A stretch of DNA of 6,382 nucleotides, taken from assembly GCA_018659505.1 (NCBI GenBank), contig JABJMI010000021.1:1-6382 (forward strand), read 5' to 3'. Shown here one piece after another: positions 1 through 6,041 of the stretch. Both the position numbers and the translations under genes were made by a program. The stretch comes from Planctomicrobium sp. (GTDB lineage: Bacteria; Planctomycetota; Planctomycetia; Planctomycetales; Planctomycetaceae). The notes below the pieces were generated by a model, which saw nothing but the letters and a program-made list of their open reading frames with translations, did not search any database and was not told the DNA's origin. Every line of letters begins with the position of its first letter. The first letter of the stretch is position 1.

Positions 1-309
1 CGGATCGAGCGCAGCGACGTAAGATTGCTCCCAAATCTTTTCTCCAGTGAGTGCATTCAAACAAGTGACTTTGTCCTGTTCATCTGCATGCCCCAAGGTG
101 ACTAAAAAAACATCCGCCACAACCATGGAAGAAAAACCGATACCAACTTCTGCGGTCCATTCTGTTTTGAACTGAGTCGACTTTGTGAAATGGATTTTTG
201 ATTCAATTTTTCCATCTCGATTGGGACCCCGCCATTGAGTCCAATCTTCCGCAAAGAGTCGTGGAACCGCTAGAAAAACAAGAAATGAGAGGCAAAGAAA
301 TTTCTGCAT
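1..309 (-). CDS. Secreted PQQ-like beta-propeller repeat protein, N-terminal part (runs off window)
   Basis: I translated this by hand from the ATG at 309; the frame stays open for 103 codons to the window edge, so the C-terminus is missing. Residues 1-20 form a signal peptide: a basic start (MQK), a hydrophobic core and an L-F-A end, with likely cleavage before E-D-W. The mature protein opens with DWTQWRGPNRDG, the hallmark start of planctomycete PQQ-like (BamB/quinoprotein-dehydrogenase-like) propellers. A first blade follows, with the repeat signature CLNALTGEKIW near residues 84-94. Such proteins are exported. Most have no known enzyme activity, and the fold alone does not prove that PQQ is bound. 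It starts 29 bases after the crotonase gene stop, so it is probably the third gene of a minus-strand operon. No strong ribosome binding site is visible before the ATG. The family call is firm; the function is unknown. Confidence 0.85.
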   Translation of the reverse strand, partial: MQKFLCLSFLVFLAVPRLFAEDWTQWRGPNRDGKIESKIHFTKSTQFKTEWTAEVGIGFSSMVVADVFLVTLGHADEQDKVTCLNALTGEKIWEQSYVAALDP

Positions 310-338
310 GTGAGGTACTTATTGCTTTACGGTAGAAC

Positions 339-1118
339 TTATTCTTCCCACTGGGGCTTACGCTTTTCCAAGAATGCGGACATTCCTTCCTGGGCATCAT
401 GCTGCACGACATTTTCTGTCATCACTTGTACAGCTCGATCGTAAGCAATTGTTTCTTCCATGTTTAGCTGGTCATAAAATTCCTGTTTACCGATCGCGAT
501 CGTTTGTTGACTAGAATTGACAATCGCTGTTGTCAGTTCTTCAATAGCTGAAGCGAGCTGAGCCTCTGAGACGACTCTATTGACTAGTCCAGCGACCAAG
601 GCTCGTTCAGCTGAGATCGGTTGACCAGTGAGCAACATTTCCATTGCGATTTTGGGAGCGATGTTGCGAACCAACGGGACCATCGGTGTCGTGCAGAACA
701 AGCCGATTTTCACTCCAGGTGTCGCGAACTGAGCGGTCTCGGTGCAAACTGCTAAATCACACGCTGCCACAAGTTGACAGCCGGCAGCGGTCGCGAAACC
801 CTGCACGCGAGCAATCACAGGCTGCGGGATCCGGCGAATCAATTGCATGACATTCGCGCACGTCCCAAACAATTCTTGGTATTCCGCCTCTTCTTTCTGC
901 TGCATCTCGCCCAGATCATGCCCTGAGGAGAAGACAGGACCATCGGAGGCAATCACCACTACTCGAACCGACTTGTCCTTTTCAATTTTGACAAGCGCCG
1001 CTGCGAGTTTCTGCAACAGCGATAAGGATAAGGCATGCCGTCGCTTAGGACGGTTCAAGCGTAGCGTGGTGACACCAGCTTGATCTTCAATTAGTAATTC
1101 TTCATCCGAGGCGGACAT
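339..1118 (-). CDS. Enoyl-CoA hydratase/isomerase (crotonase) family protein, ECHDC3-like
   Basis: The 259-residue product has full crotonase-fold length. The family landmarks are present in order: [12 protein letters not shown] (21-32), the oxyanion-loop segment [10 protein letters not shown] (60-69), [19 protein letters not shown] (106-124), [15 protein letters not shown] (131-145), the [14 protein letters not shown] helix region (164-180) and the C-terminal FLEKRKPQW (249-257). The wording of these motifs is closest, from memory, to vertebrate mitochondrial ECHDC3. Classical hydratases use two glutamates (rat Glu144 and Glu164). Here the aligned positions are Gln115 and Gly135, so ordinary 2-enoyl-CoA hydration is doubtful. 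Acyl-CoA binding through the oxyanion hole remains plausible. The ATG is preceded by GCAGGAAAC, a fair ribosome binding site with short spacing. The gene lies 47 bases downstream of the DJ-1/PfpI gene and 29 bases upstream of the propeller gene, all on the minus strand. The family is certain; the substrate is unknown. Confidence 0.93.
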   Translation of the reverse strand: MSASDEELLIEDQAGVTTLRLNRPKRRHALSLSLLQKLAAALVKIEKDKSVRVVVIASDGPVFSSGHDLGEMQQKEEAEYQELFGTCANVMQLIRRIPQPVIARVQGFATAAGCQLVAACDLAVCTETAQFATPGVKIGLFCTTPMVPLVRNIAPKIAMEMLLTGQPISAERALVAGLVNRVVSEAQLASAIEELTTAIVNSSQQTIAIGKQEFYDQLNMEETIAYDRAVQVMTENVVQHDAQEGMSAFLEKRKPQWEE

Positions 1119-1165
1119 GTTTCCTGCTTTCTATAAACTCATGGATTTACCAAATGAGAGGTCGC

Positions 1166-1699
1166 TTAACCATTCAACAAAAACTCGATCATCGCTCGGC
1201 AGAAATCAGGGAGATCGTCCGGTTTACGACTACTGATAAAATGACGGTCGACAACCACAGAAGCATCTTCCCAGATCGCTCCTGCATTGACGAGATCATC
1301 TTTTATACCGGGCGAACCAGTCACTCGTACGCCGTCGTAAACCTTGGCAGAGATCGGCATCCAGCCACCATGGCAAATGGCAGCGATCATTTTTTGTTGA
1401 GTATGAAATTCATGAATCAGGCTGAGAACTTTGGGGTCACGGCGAAGTTTGTCGGGCATGAATCCACCAGGACAAATAACACCGTGAAAGTCACCGCTTT
1501 CCATGTCATCGATACGCGCATCCGATTTGCAGGGATAACCATTCTTCCCTGCATATGTCACACCTTCTTCATCCCCAGCGAGAGTCACATGTGCTCCAGC
1601 CTCTTCAAGTCTTAGTTTTGGATACCAGAGTTCAAGGTCTTCGTAGATATCACCCACAAAACAAAGAATACGCGTTCCATCTAAAGGCAATTTTGCCAT
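1166..1699 (-). CDS. DJ-1/PfpI family protein (type 1 glutamine amidotransferase-like)
   Basis: Starting at the ATG at 1699 gives 177 residues, the usual size for single-domain PfpI/YhbO-type proteins. A TTG at 1735 would add 12 residues (MIISRIILDKTT) that do not resemble the family, so I prefer the ATG. Family features are an N-terminal beta strand RILCFVGDIYEDLELWYP with the conserved acid Glu20, the CPGG turn near residues 76-79, and the nucleophile elbow AAICHGGWMPISA with Cys109-His110. The C-terminal SRKPDDLPDFCRAM is the standard PfpI ending. The Glu20/Cys109/His110 set is intact, so a cysteine-based activity is possible. In this family, protease, glyoxalase and protein-deglycase roles have all been proposed and are disputed. 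It is the first gene of a probable minus-strand operon with the crotonase and propeller genes. No clear Shine-Dalgarno precedes the ATG. Confidence 0.93.
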   Translation of the reverse strand: MAKLPLDGTRILCFVGDIYEDLELWYPKLRLEEAGAHVTLAGDEEGVTYAGKNGYPCKSDARIDDMESGDFHGVICPGGFMPDKLRRDPKVLSLIHEFHTQQKMIAAICHGGWMPISAKVYDGVRVTGSPGIKDDLVNAGAIWEDASVVVDRHFISSRKPDDLPDFCRAMIEFLLNG

Positions 1700-1930
1700 G
1701 GTAGTTTTATCCAATATAATCCGAGATATTATCAATCTTCGTAATTAGAAAGAGTATGACAACAACTCTCCAAGCACCAGTGATCGGTGATTCATCTTCG
1801 GGATCAGTAATAGAGAGGGTTAGTACCTTCGTTATCAGTACAATTAGTGGAACTGAATGCCAATTTGTTAGAATCAATGGGAAGGGGGCACGGGTGGGAA
1901 ATGTCCTCACACAAATTTACAATCCATAAC
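1700..1930 (-). other. Upstream region of the minus-strand operon
   Basis: These 231 bases lie between the DJ-1/PfpI start and the edge of the insertion sequence. The part next to the gene (about 1700-1760) is AT-rich, as expected for a promoter. I could not pick a -35/-10 pair with good sequence and spacing. A short inverted repeat with CACC/GGTG arms lies at about 1777-1791. A 67-codon minus-strand frame runs through here, but it matches no protein I know and overlaps the DJ-1 start out of frame. The promoter of the operon is therefore inferred from position only. Confidence 0.35.
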
Positions 1931-1934
1931 CTAG
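1931..1934. repeat. Target-site duplication CTAG, left copy
   Basis: CTAG lies immediately outside the left inverted repeat of the insertion sequence, and an identical CTAG lies immediately outside the right one (3644-3647). Four-base duplications of the Y-T-A-R type are characteristic of the IS701 family, which agrees with the transposase inside. Confidence 0.8.
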
Positions 1935-1951
1935 CTGGACATCGTCAGTTT
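1935..1951 (+). repeat. Left terminal inverted repeat of the IS701-like element
   Basis: CTGGACATCGTCAGTTT starts directly after the CTAG duplication. It pairs with the right end at 15 of 17 positions, mismatching at repeat positions 8 and 11. Confidence 0.82.
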
Positions 1952-2058
1952 ATCAGGGACTTTGATTGTTAAGTCTTTCCGTGGCAGGATGTTATTGCCG
2001 TTGACTTGCTCGTAAAAAAGAGACGACTCTCCGTGTGTTGATGTTTCACAACGAAACC

Positions 2059-2066
2059 AAGGAAGG
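2059..2066 (+). promoter_or_regulatory. Ribosome binding site of the transposase
   Basis: AAGGAAGG lies eight bases before the ATG at 2075. The strong match and good spacing support that ATG as the original transposase start. The frame's first residues (MSLQDIASLGKMLAQFL) also match the usual N-terminus of this transposase group. Confidence 0.6.
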
Positions 2067-2074
2067 TTGCCTGG

Positions 2075-3515
2075 ATGTCGCTTCAAGATATCGCATCGCT
2101 TGGAAAGATGCTTGCCCAATTTCTGTCGCTTTTTGCAGACTGCTTCCACGGTCAAAAAGGAAGACCTCTATTAACCGCTTATGTTCGCGGCCTGCTTTCG
2201 GATATCGGACGTAAGAATGTCGAAGCAATCGCCTTGATGCAAGGAGTCGCACCACGAACACTGAAGCGATTCCTTGAGTCCATTCATTGGGATCACGACG
2301 AAGTGCTGCGAAGATGTAGACAACTCGTCGTAGCCGAGCATTCCGATCCGAATGCCATCGGGGTGATCGATGAAACCGGAACGGCTAAGAGTGGGAATCA
2401 CACTGTCGGAGTGAAGCGTCAGTACAACGGCAACCGACAAGACGTGTTGGTCAAGGCAAGGTCGAAAACGCGGTTGTCAGCGTCGCAGCTTCGTTTGCCA
2501 CCAGTACGTTTCAGTGTCTGCTTGCCGCTACGATGTACTTGCCCAAGGAATGGGCCGTAGACACCGCTCGCCGAAAAAAACACATGTCCCCGAGTACATC
2601 GAATTTCTCACCAAAAGCCAGATTGCGTTGCAGCTGATCGACCAGTCGATTGCGGACGGAATCACAGTCAAGGCTTGGACATTTGACGAAAACTACGGGC
2701 GAGATGGACATTTTCTTGACGAACTCGACCGGCGAAAACAGGCATTTGTAGGTGAAGTCCCACCGACGTTTCATGTTTGGATGAGCAAGCCGTGCGTGCA
2801 GCAAAAACCGGCACAAAACACTGTCGGTCGCCAAAAGAACTATCCTCGACTTTCGAAGCGTGATCGCGTTGGCAAGGAGGTGCGCAATCTGGCAACCTAC
2901 TCACCTGCTTTTCGCGACCAGAAACCACAGCGATATCGCGTGCGAGATTCGCACAAAGGGCCAGAAGTGTGGGACATTCAGTGGCACACCTGTTATCGCA
3001 AGACGCACGACGGAAAGCTTGTTAGCGAGGCTTGCCCTCTGATAGTGGCTACGAACGTTCGCACTGGCGAGGTGAAGTATTTTGTCAGCAATCGGACACC
3101 AGGTTGTGATGGTTGGACTCTTCGTGACCTGCTACGAATCGCGTTTGGACACTGGAGAGTGGAAGCTTGCTTTCGCGAAGCCAAAGAGGAACTTGGTTGG
3201 GATCACTTCGAGTGTCGCGGTTGGATCTGTGTCCATCGCCACTTGATCGTGACGATCTTGACTCAGTTGTTCTGCGCTCGAGTTCGGCATCAACTGTGTC
3301 ACTCGGAAGTCGTCAGCGATGCCGAGCGATGAACGCTTGAACAAGTTCGTCGAGCATGTAATGTGTTCATCGGCTCGATGGATCTCCCACCACGGTTCCG
3401 CCAGCAACGTTATCAACGCGAACATGAGCGAATTATTACCCAGAAACTTAAATACGAGCAATGTACGTCCGACCCGGGGTTGAAGTTCGTTCAAGGTATT
3501 GGAGTGTGGAGTTAA
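2075..3515 (+). pseudogene. IS701-family DDE transposase, broken by two frameshifts and one stop
   Basis: The coding trace runs through three pieces. Frame 2 covers 2075 to about 2442 (N-terminal helices, then VIDETGTAKSGNHTVGVKRQY with the first catalytic Asp at 2369-2371). Frame 1 covers about 2443-2576 (GQGKVENAVVSVAASFATS, then YLPKEWAVDTARRKK). Frame 3 runs from about 2577 onward (THVPEYIEFLTK, then AWTFDENYGRDGHFLDEL with the second Asp at 2685-2687, and HWRVEACFREAKEELGWDHF with the Glu at 3162-3164). Frame 3 meets TGA at 3330-3332. The same frame then resumes transposase-like sequence (TLEQVRRACNVF, LPPRFRQQRYQREHER) to a TAA at 3513. An intact protein would be about 480 residues. All three DDE residues are encoded, but no single frame gives the protein. 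Each frame change fits loss of one base. The second lies at a run of seven A (2574-2580), so programmed slippage there cannot be excluded, but the first break and the stop argue for decay. Confidence 0.88.
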
Positions 3516-3626
3516 TAAATACCATCAACACCGTAATGCTGCTGCGGGCACAAGCCATAGGAATCGACCCCGACCGAATCAAATCCGTCGAGGAAAAATC
3601 ATCGTAAAACCACCAAACTCAGCCCC

Positions 3627-3643
3627 AAACTGGCGCTGTCCAG
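3627..3643 (-). repeat. Right terminal inverted repeat of the IS701-like element
   Basis: Read on the minus strand this is CTGGACAGCGCCAGTTT, the partner of the left repeat at 1935-1951. It lies about 110 bases after the transposase stop and abuts the right CTAG. Confidence 0.82.
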
Positions 3644-3647
3644 CTAG
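3644..3647. repeat. Target-site duplication CTAG, right copy
   Basis: Identical to the CTAG at 1931-1934 and directly outside the right inverted repeat. On the minus strand it falls inside the SOUL-family reading frame, where it marks the insertion point (codons for D-L). Confidence 0.8.
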
Positions 3648-3971
3648 GTCGGTGTTCATCCGCCCAGACAAGCGAATCACAGCAAATCGTCCTCCTTCAC
3701 GCTTACGAATCGAGACTTCCGCTCCTTTTGGCTTGGGAGCGCCCGCAGTAGCGACGTCTTGAGGCATGACAAAGCCCATCTTGGAATTCGACTTCTGATC
3801 ACCTTTTTCCATAAAAACCGGCGTCGTCCTCTCAATTTTCTGGTCTGATTCGTTGGCCCAACTGATGTGGCCGAACAGACGCATGAAGCTGCCCGCTTCG
3901 TATTTGTTTGGAATGGGGTGACCGAGTCCAACCGGCTGAGATTGGGGGTTCGGAGAAGGAACAAGCCCCAA
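3648..3971 (-). pseudogene. SOUL-family (heme-binding-like) protein fragment, truncated at both ends
   Basis: The recognisable homology runs from about 3896 down to the insertion sequence. It has the SOUL landmarks GSFMRLFGHISWANE, KIERTTPVFMEKG (the conserved M/R-T-T/A-P-V segment), MGFVMPQDVA, PKPKGAEVSIRKR and FAVIRLSGRMN. The family is named for animal heme-binding SOUL/p22HBP; bacterial members are often exported or of unknown role, and heme binding is not shown by this sequence. The C-terminal half is missing because the CTAG of the IS701-like element cuts the frame just after R-M-N-T-D-L. Beyond it the frame reads insertion-sequence DNA for 22 more codons to a stop at 3579. Upstream, the open frame (from a TTG at 3971) does not resemble a SOUL N-terminus and has no ATG, signal peptide or ribosome binding site, so the 5' end is also lost. 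About 83 residues of true family sequence remain. Family identity is strong; function is abolished. Confidence 0.75.
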
Positions 3972-4204
3972 TACGGGCTCCAGAGCGCTCTACGTTTTGT
4001 TAACTTAGAATGGCCATTTGCGCTCGCGTGAGCACTCTCAGAGTTGACTTTCTGTTAACTCGAGGGGAAAAATTCGAAAACCGTTGAAAACGTCACCCTT
4101 AATCGATTAAGACGCGAACTCGCTGACTGTCTATTTCGCTGACACTTCCGGAATATCAGCGCTCTCTCCGGGGGGCGTACTGTAGTCTTGTACGGGGAGG
4201 AGGG
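3972..4204. other. Non-coding stretch with several short palindromes
   Basis: No gene is convincing in these 233 bases. There is a hairpin candidate with AGCCC/GGGCT arms starting just before the region (about 3964-3979), a perfect 10-bp palindrome AGAGCGCTCT at 3982-3991, and two copies of TGTTAACT at 3998-4005 and 4053-4060 (55 bases apart). A perfect 14-bp palindrome lies at 4098-4111. These could be leftovers of a former promoter region of the SOUL gene or of mobile DNA. None can be assigned to a named site. Confidence 0.4.
4098..4111. repeat. Perfect 14-bp palindrome CTTAATCGATTAAG
   Basis: The sequence equals its own reverse complement over 14 bases with no loop. That geometry suits a dimeric DNA-binding protein better than an RNA hairpin. 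No regulator gene is next to it, and the nearest frames are remnants, so an operator role is only a possibility. Confidence 0.35.
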
Positions 4205-4453
4205 GTGGCTCAACAGGCCCGAAACATGTGTATAGAGTTTGTGGATGACGGTATCGCCGCGTCACATTTGATTCACATCGCGCCTTCATTCGTGGAGTAC
4301 TACAACACACACAGACCACATCAGGGATTGGAGAATATTCCGCTCTCTGGCAGCGTTCCGGAGGAACAATCTGCGTCCGTGGATTCCGAGGAAATCGTTT
4401 GTCATGAATGGTTGGGTAGGGTTCTGAAGCATTATGAGCGGAAAGCGGCGTGA
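4205..4453 (+). pseudogene. Integrase/transposase (rve-type) C-terminal remnant, copy 1
   Basis: The open frame from a GTG at 4205 gives 82 residues. The second half has the unmistakable tail of an rve/IS3-like integrase catalytic domain: SFVEYYNTHRPHQGLENIPL (28-47), then VPEEQS and a natural C-terminus ending VLKHYERKAA before TGA. The first 20 residues (AQQARNMCIEFVDDGIAAS) do not fit the family, whereas copy 2 reads EALDYFVVFGEDHL at that place, so this copy is truncated and scrambled on its 5' side. None of the catalytic acidic residues is present, so it is not an active recombinase. A G-rich run (GGGGAGGAGG) lies almost on top of the GTG, too close for a normal ribosome binding site. 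It is about 80% identical by eye to 6263-6380 over 118 bases. It converges with the propeller gene, 130 bases away. Confidence 0.72.
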
Positions 4454-4583
4454 CAGGTTGAGGCGTAAACTTGATCTACCACAGAAATGTTGATTGCGTA
4501 ATTTTGACCTGCACGGTTAAGTATAGATTGAATGAACGATTGACGTACGAATTCTCCACGGGCTCGCGCCCATAATGATACAC
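4454..4583. other. Convergent intergenic region
   Basis: These 130 bases separate the end of integrase remnant 1 from the end of the propeller gene. The only structure noted is GGGC-GCGA-GCCC on the minus strand (4560-4571), a short stem with a GNRA-type loop just after the propeller stop. It has no following T-tract, so it is at best a weak terminator. Confidence 0.3.
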
Positions 4584-5867
4584 CTATTCCGCGAGGCTGA
4601 CACGTATCAGTTCTTTGTCATTACGAGCGAATACGCTCTGCTCTGCAAACGCCGGATGTGACCAGATTGTCATTCGTCGTCGCACGTCGCGAGTCGGTTC
4701 GATCAGTTGGGCACGTGAGATTTCTTCATACCCGGATTTCGTTAAGCGGGCGATTATCAACTCGCCTTGCTCGTTGTGGATGAAAAATCGGTCTTCGTGC
4801 GGAATAATAAAGGCGTTCCACCAGCGGCCTTCGCCAGTTGCAGCCAGAGTTTCCCAAATGCGTTCCCCGGTCTGGGCATTCAGACAGCGAAGTTGACCGA
4901 AACTGCCGACGCCGAAGATGTTCTCTCCATCAAAAAAAGGAGTACACATCAGGCCATGCAGACCATCTGTATTGATCTCGCTGTTACTGGAGCCTTTCCA
5001 AAGTCTCTTCACTCCGGAGCCATCATCTGCGACGTCGAGCATCAGTGAGCCGTTATAAAACGCGGTCAGAAAGAGTCGATTGCCCACTTTCCTGGGGGTC
5101 GTCAGAGTGAGCCCGGCTCGAACTTCGAACGGCACTTCCCAGTTCACTTGTCCGGTTTGAGGATCAACAGAACTGACGGCCCGTGGATGCCACGAAATCA
5201 ATTGTCGTGACTTGCCGAAGTCGAAGATGACCGGAGGACAGTAACCGATGGCAGAATCGTCTAGGGACCGCCATTGCTCTTCCCCGGTCAATTTATCGAA
5301 ACTGATCAGCAACCCATTTCGGGCGCCGACCAAAGCAATCAGCTGATCTTTCTCCACCAGCGGCGAGGCAGCCATGCCCCACGTTGGAAGTCGCACTCCA
5401 AAATCCTGTTGAAAGTTCTTACTCCATAGGACCTCGCCGGTCTTGGCTTCAAAACAAAACATGTTTCCGACTGCACCAATCGTATATAGGTGTCCGTTGT
5501 CGAAGACTGGAGTCGCACGGGGACCACCGGGATAGCTGATGTTGTACAAACAAGGGTATTCATGTTTCCATATGATCTCACCCGATTTGGAATCAAGCGC
5601 CAGCACGCGCTCGATTCCTTCACGACCTCGACCATGAATACGATCGGTAACAAACACCATTCCTTCAGCCACAGCCGGGCCGGCATAGCCTTCCCCAATC
5701 GGAGTCGACCACACTCGCGGCAGCTTACCACTTGGAAGTTGTTTAACGATCCCCGTTTCCCGCCAGATCAAATCTCGCTGCGGTCCTCCCCATTGCGGCC
5801 AGTCGTCGGCATGCACACTGGATATCAGCATCAGCAGAATGGTCAGACGAATCATTATCAATGTCAT
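4584..5867 (-). CDS. Secreted PQQ-like beta-propeller repeat protein
   Basis: The ATG at 5867 gives 427 residues. I prefer it because CAGGTG lies at good distance upstream; a GTG at 5876 would add three residues, and a later ATG at 5855 is also possible. Residues 1-20 form a signal peptide (MTLIMIRLTILLMLISSVHA) before DDWPQWGGPQRD, the family's usual mature start. Propeller blade signatures follow: VLALDSKSGEIIW (88-100), FCFEAKTGEVLW (137-148), ISFDKLTGEEQW (188-199), VSSVDPQTGQVNW (231-243) and LRCLNAQTGERIW (326-338). The closing IWSHPAFAEQSVFARNDKEL (401-420) is typical of complete members. The length suits a roughly seven-bladed propeller. These proteins are exported and their role is mostly unknown; no c-type heme motif (CxxCH) or dehydrogenase catalytic signature is evident. 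It is a paralogue of the partial gene at 1-309 and stands alone between integrase remnants. Confidence 0.92.
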   Translation of the reverse strand: MTLIMIRLTILLMLISSVHADDWPQWGGPQRDLIWRETGIVKQLPSGKLPRVWSTPIGEGYAGPAVAEGMVFVTDRIHGRGREGIERVLALDSKSGEIIWKHEYPCLYNISYPGGPRATPVFDNGHLYTIGAVGNMFCFEAKTGEVLWSKNFQQDFGVRLPTWGMAASPLVEKDQLIALVGARNGLLISFDKLTGEEQWRSLDDSAIGYCPPVIFDFGKSRQLISWHPRAVSSVDPQTGQVNWEVPFEVRAGLTLTTPRKVGNRLFLTAFYNGSLMLDVADDGSGVKRLWKGSSNSEINTDGLHGLMCTPFFDGENIFGVGSFGQLRCLNAQTGERIWETLAATGEGRWWNAFIIPHEDRFFIHNEQGELIIARLTKSGYEEISRAQLIEPTRDVRRRMTIWSHPAFAEQSVFARNDKELIRVSLAE

Positions 5868-5950
5868 GGTTGGCACCTGGGACGAATGAAAGAGTTAATA
5901 AGCAAAGGTGATTGTTGCGGTGTGAGACTCGGAAACACAATCGAATATGC

Positions 5951-5980
5951 ATCGTTGATGATCTCGGGGCAGAATGTCAA
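5951..5980 (-). promoter_or_regulatory. Possible promoter of the propeller gene
   Basis: On the minus strand TTGACA (5980-5975) is a perfect -35 consensus. With an 18-base spacer the -10 would be AACGAT (5956-5951), which matches TATAAT at only three of six positions. Its place about 85 bases before the ATG is reasonable. Planctomycete promoters often depart from this consensus, so this is weak. Confidence 0.2.
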
Positions 5981-6041
5981 TCGTGACTGACATGAACTGA
6001 AGATTCCTCCCCAATAATCTGGCTGCCGCGATCTGCCTCAG

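Larger units (their letters stand above)
1935..3643 (+). mobile_element. IS701-like insertion sequence, complete ends, inactive transposase
   Basis: This is a 1709-bp element bounded by 17-bp terminal inverted repeats. The left end is CTGGACATCGTCAGTTT, and the right end read inward on the minus strand is CTGGACAGCGCCAGTTT, a 15 of 17 match. Both ends are flanked by CTAG. Inside is a plus-strand IS701-type DDE transposase frame with about 140 bases of leader and about 128 bases of trailer. The transposase is broken by two frameshifts and one stop, so the copy cannot move on its own, though its ends could still be used in trans. It sits in a SOUL-family gene remnant on the right. The left flank is the upstream region of the minus-strand operon. 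Family assignment rests on the transposase motifs plus the CTAG duplication. The length is somewhat above what I recall as usual for IS701 elements. Confidence 0.85.

Noticed and set aside
1154..1615. 153-codon plus-strand open frame
   Set aside because: It lies antisense inside the clearly real DJ-1/PfpI gene, resembles no family and has no ribosome binding site.
1707..1910. 67-codon minus-strand frame before the DJ-1/PfpI gene
   Set aside because: It overlaps the DJ-1 start out of frame, lacks homology and sits where the promoter should be.
2511..2834. Minus-strand frames antisense to the transposase
   Set aside because: The plus strand encodes conserved DDE transposase motifs throughout; the antisense products are shadows.
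2514..3332. Treating 2514-3332 as a separate intact protein
   Set aside because: Its first roughly 20 residues are out-of-frame transposase DNA; homology begins only at the A7 run, so it is the middle of a broken gene.
3579..3647. C-terminal 22 codons of the SOUL frame
   Set aside because: They read into the right inverted repeat and trailer of the insertion sequence and are not native SOUL sequence.
3677..3964. 95-codon minus-strand frame overlapping the SOUL fragment
   Set aside because: Different frame of the same strand; the SOUL landmarks are all in the other frame and this product is arginine-rich nonsense.
5490..5990. 166-codon plus-strand open frame
   Set aside because: Mostly antisense to the N-terminal half of the propeller gene, whose motifs are unambiguous; the product has no recognisable domain.
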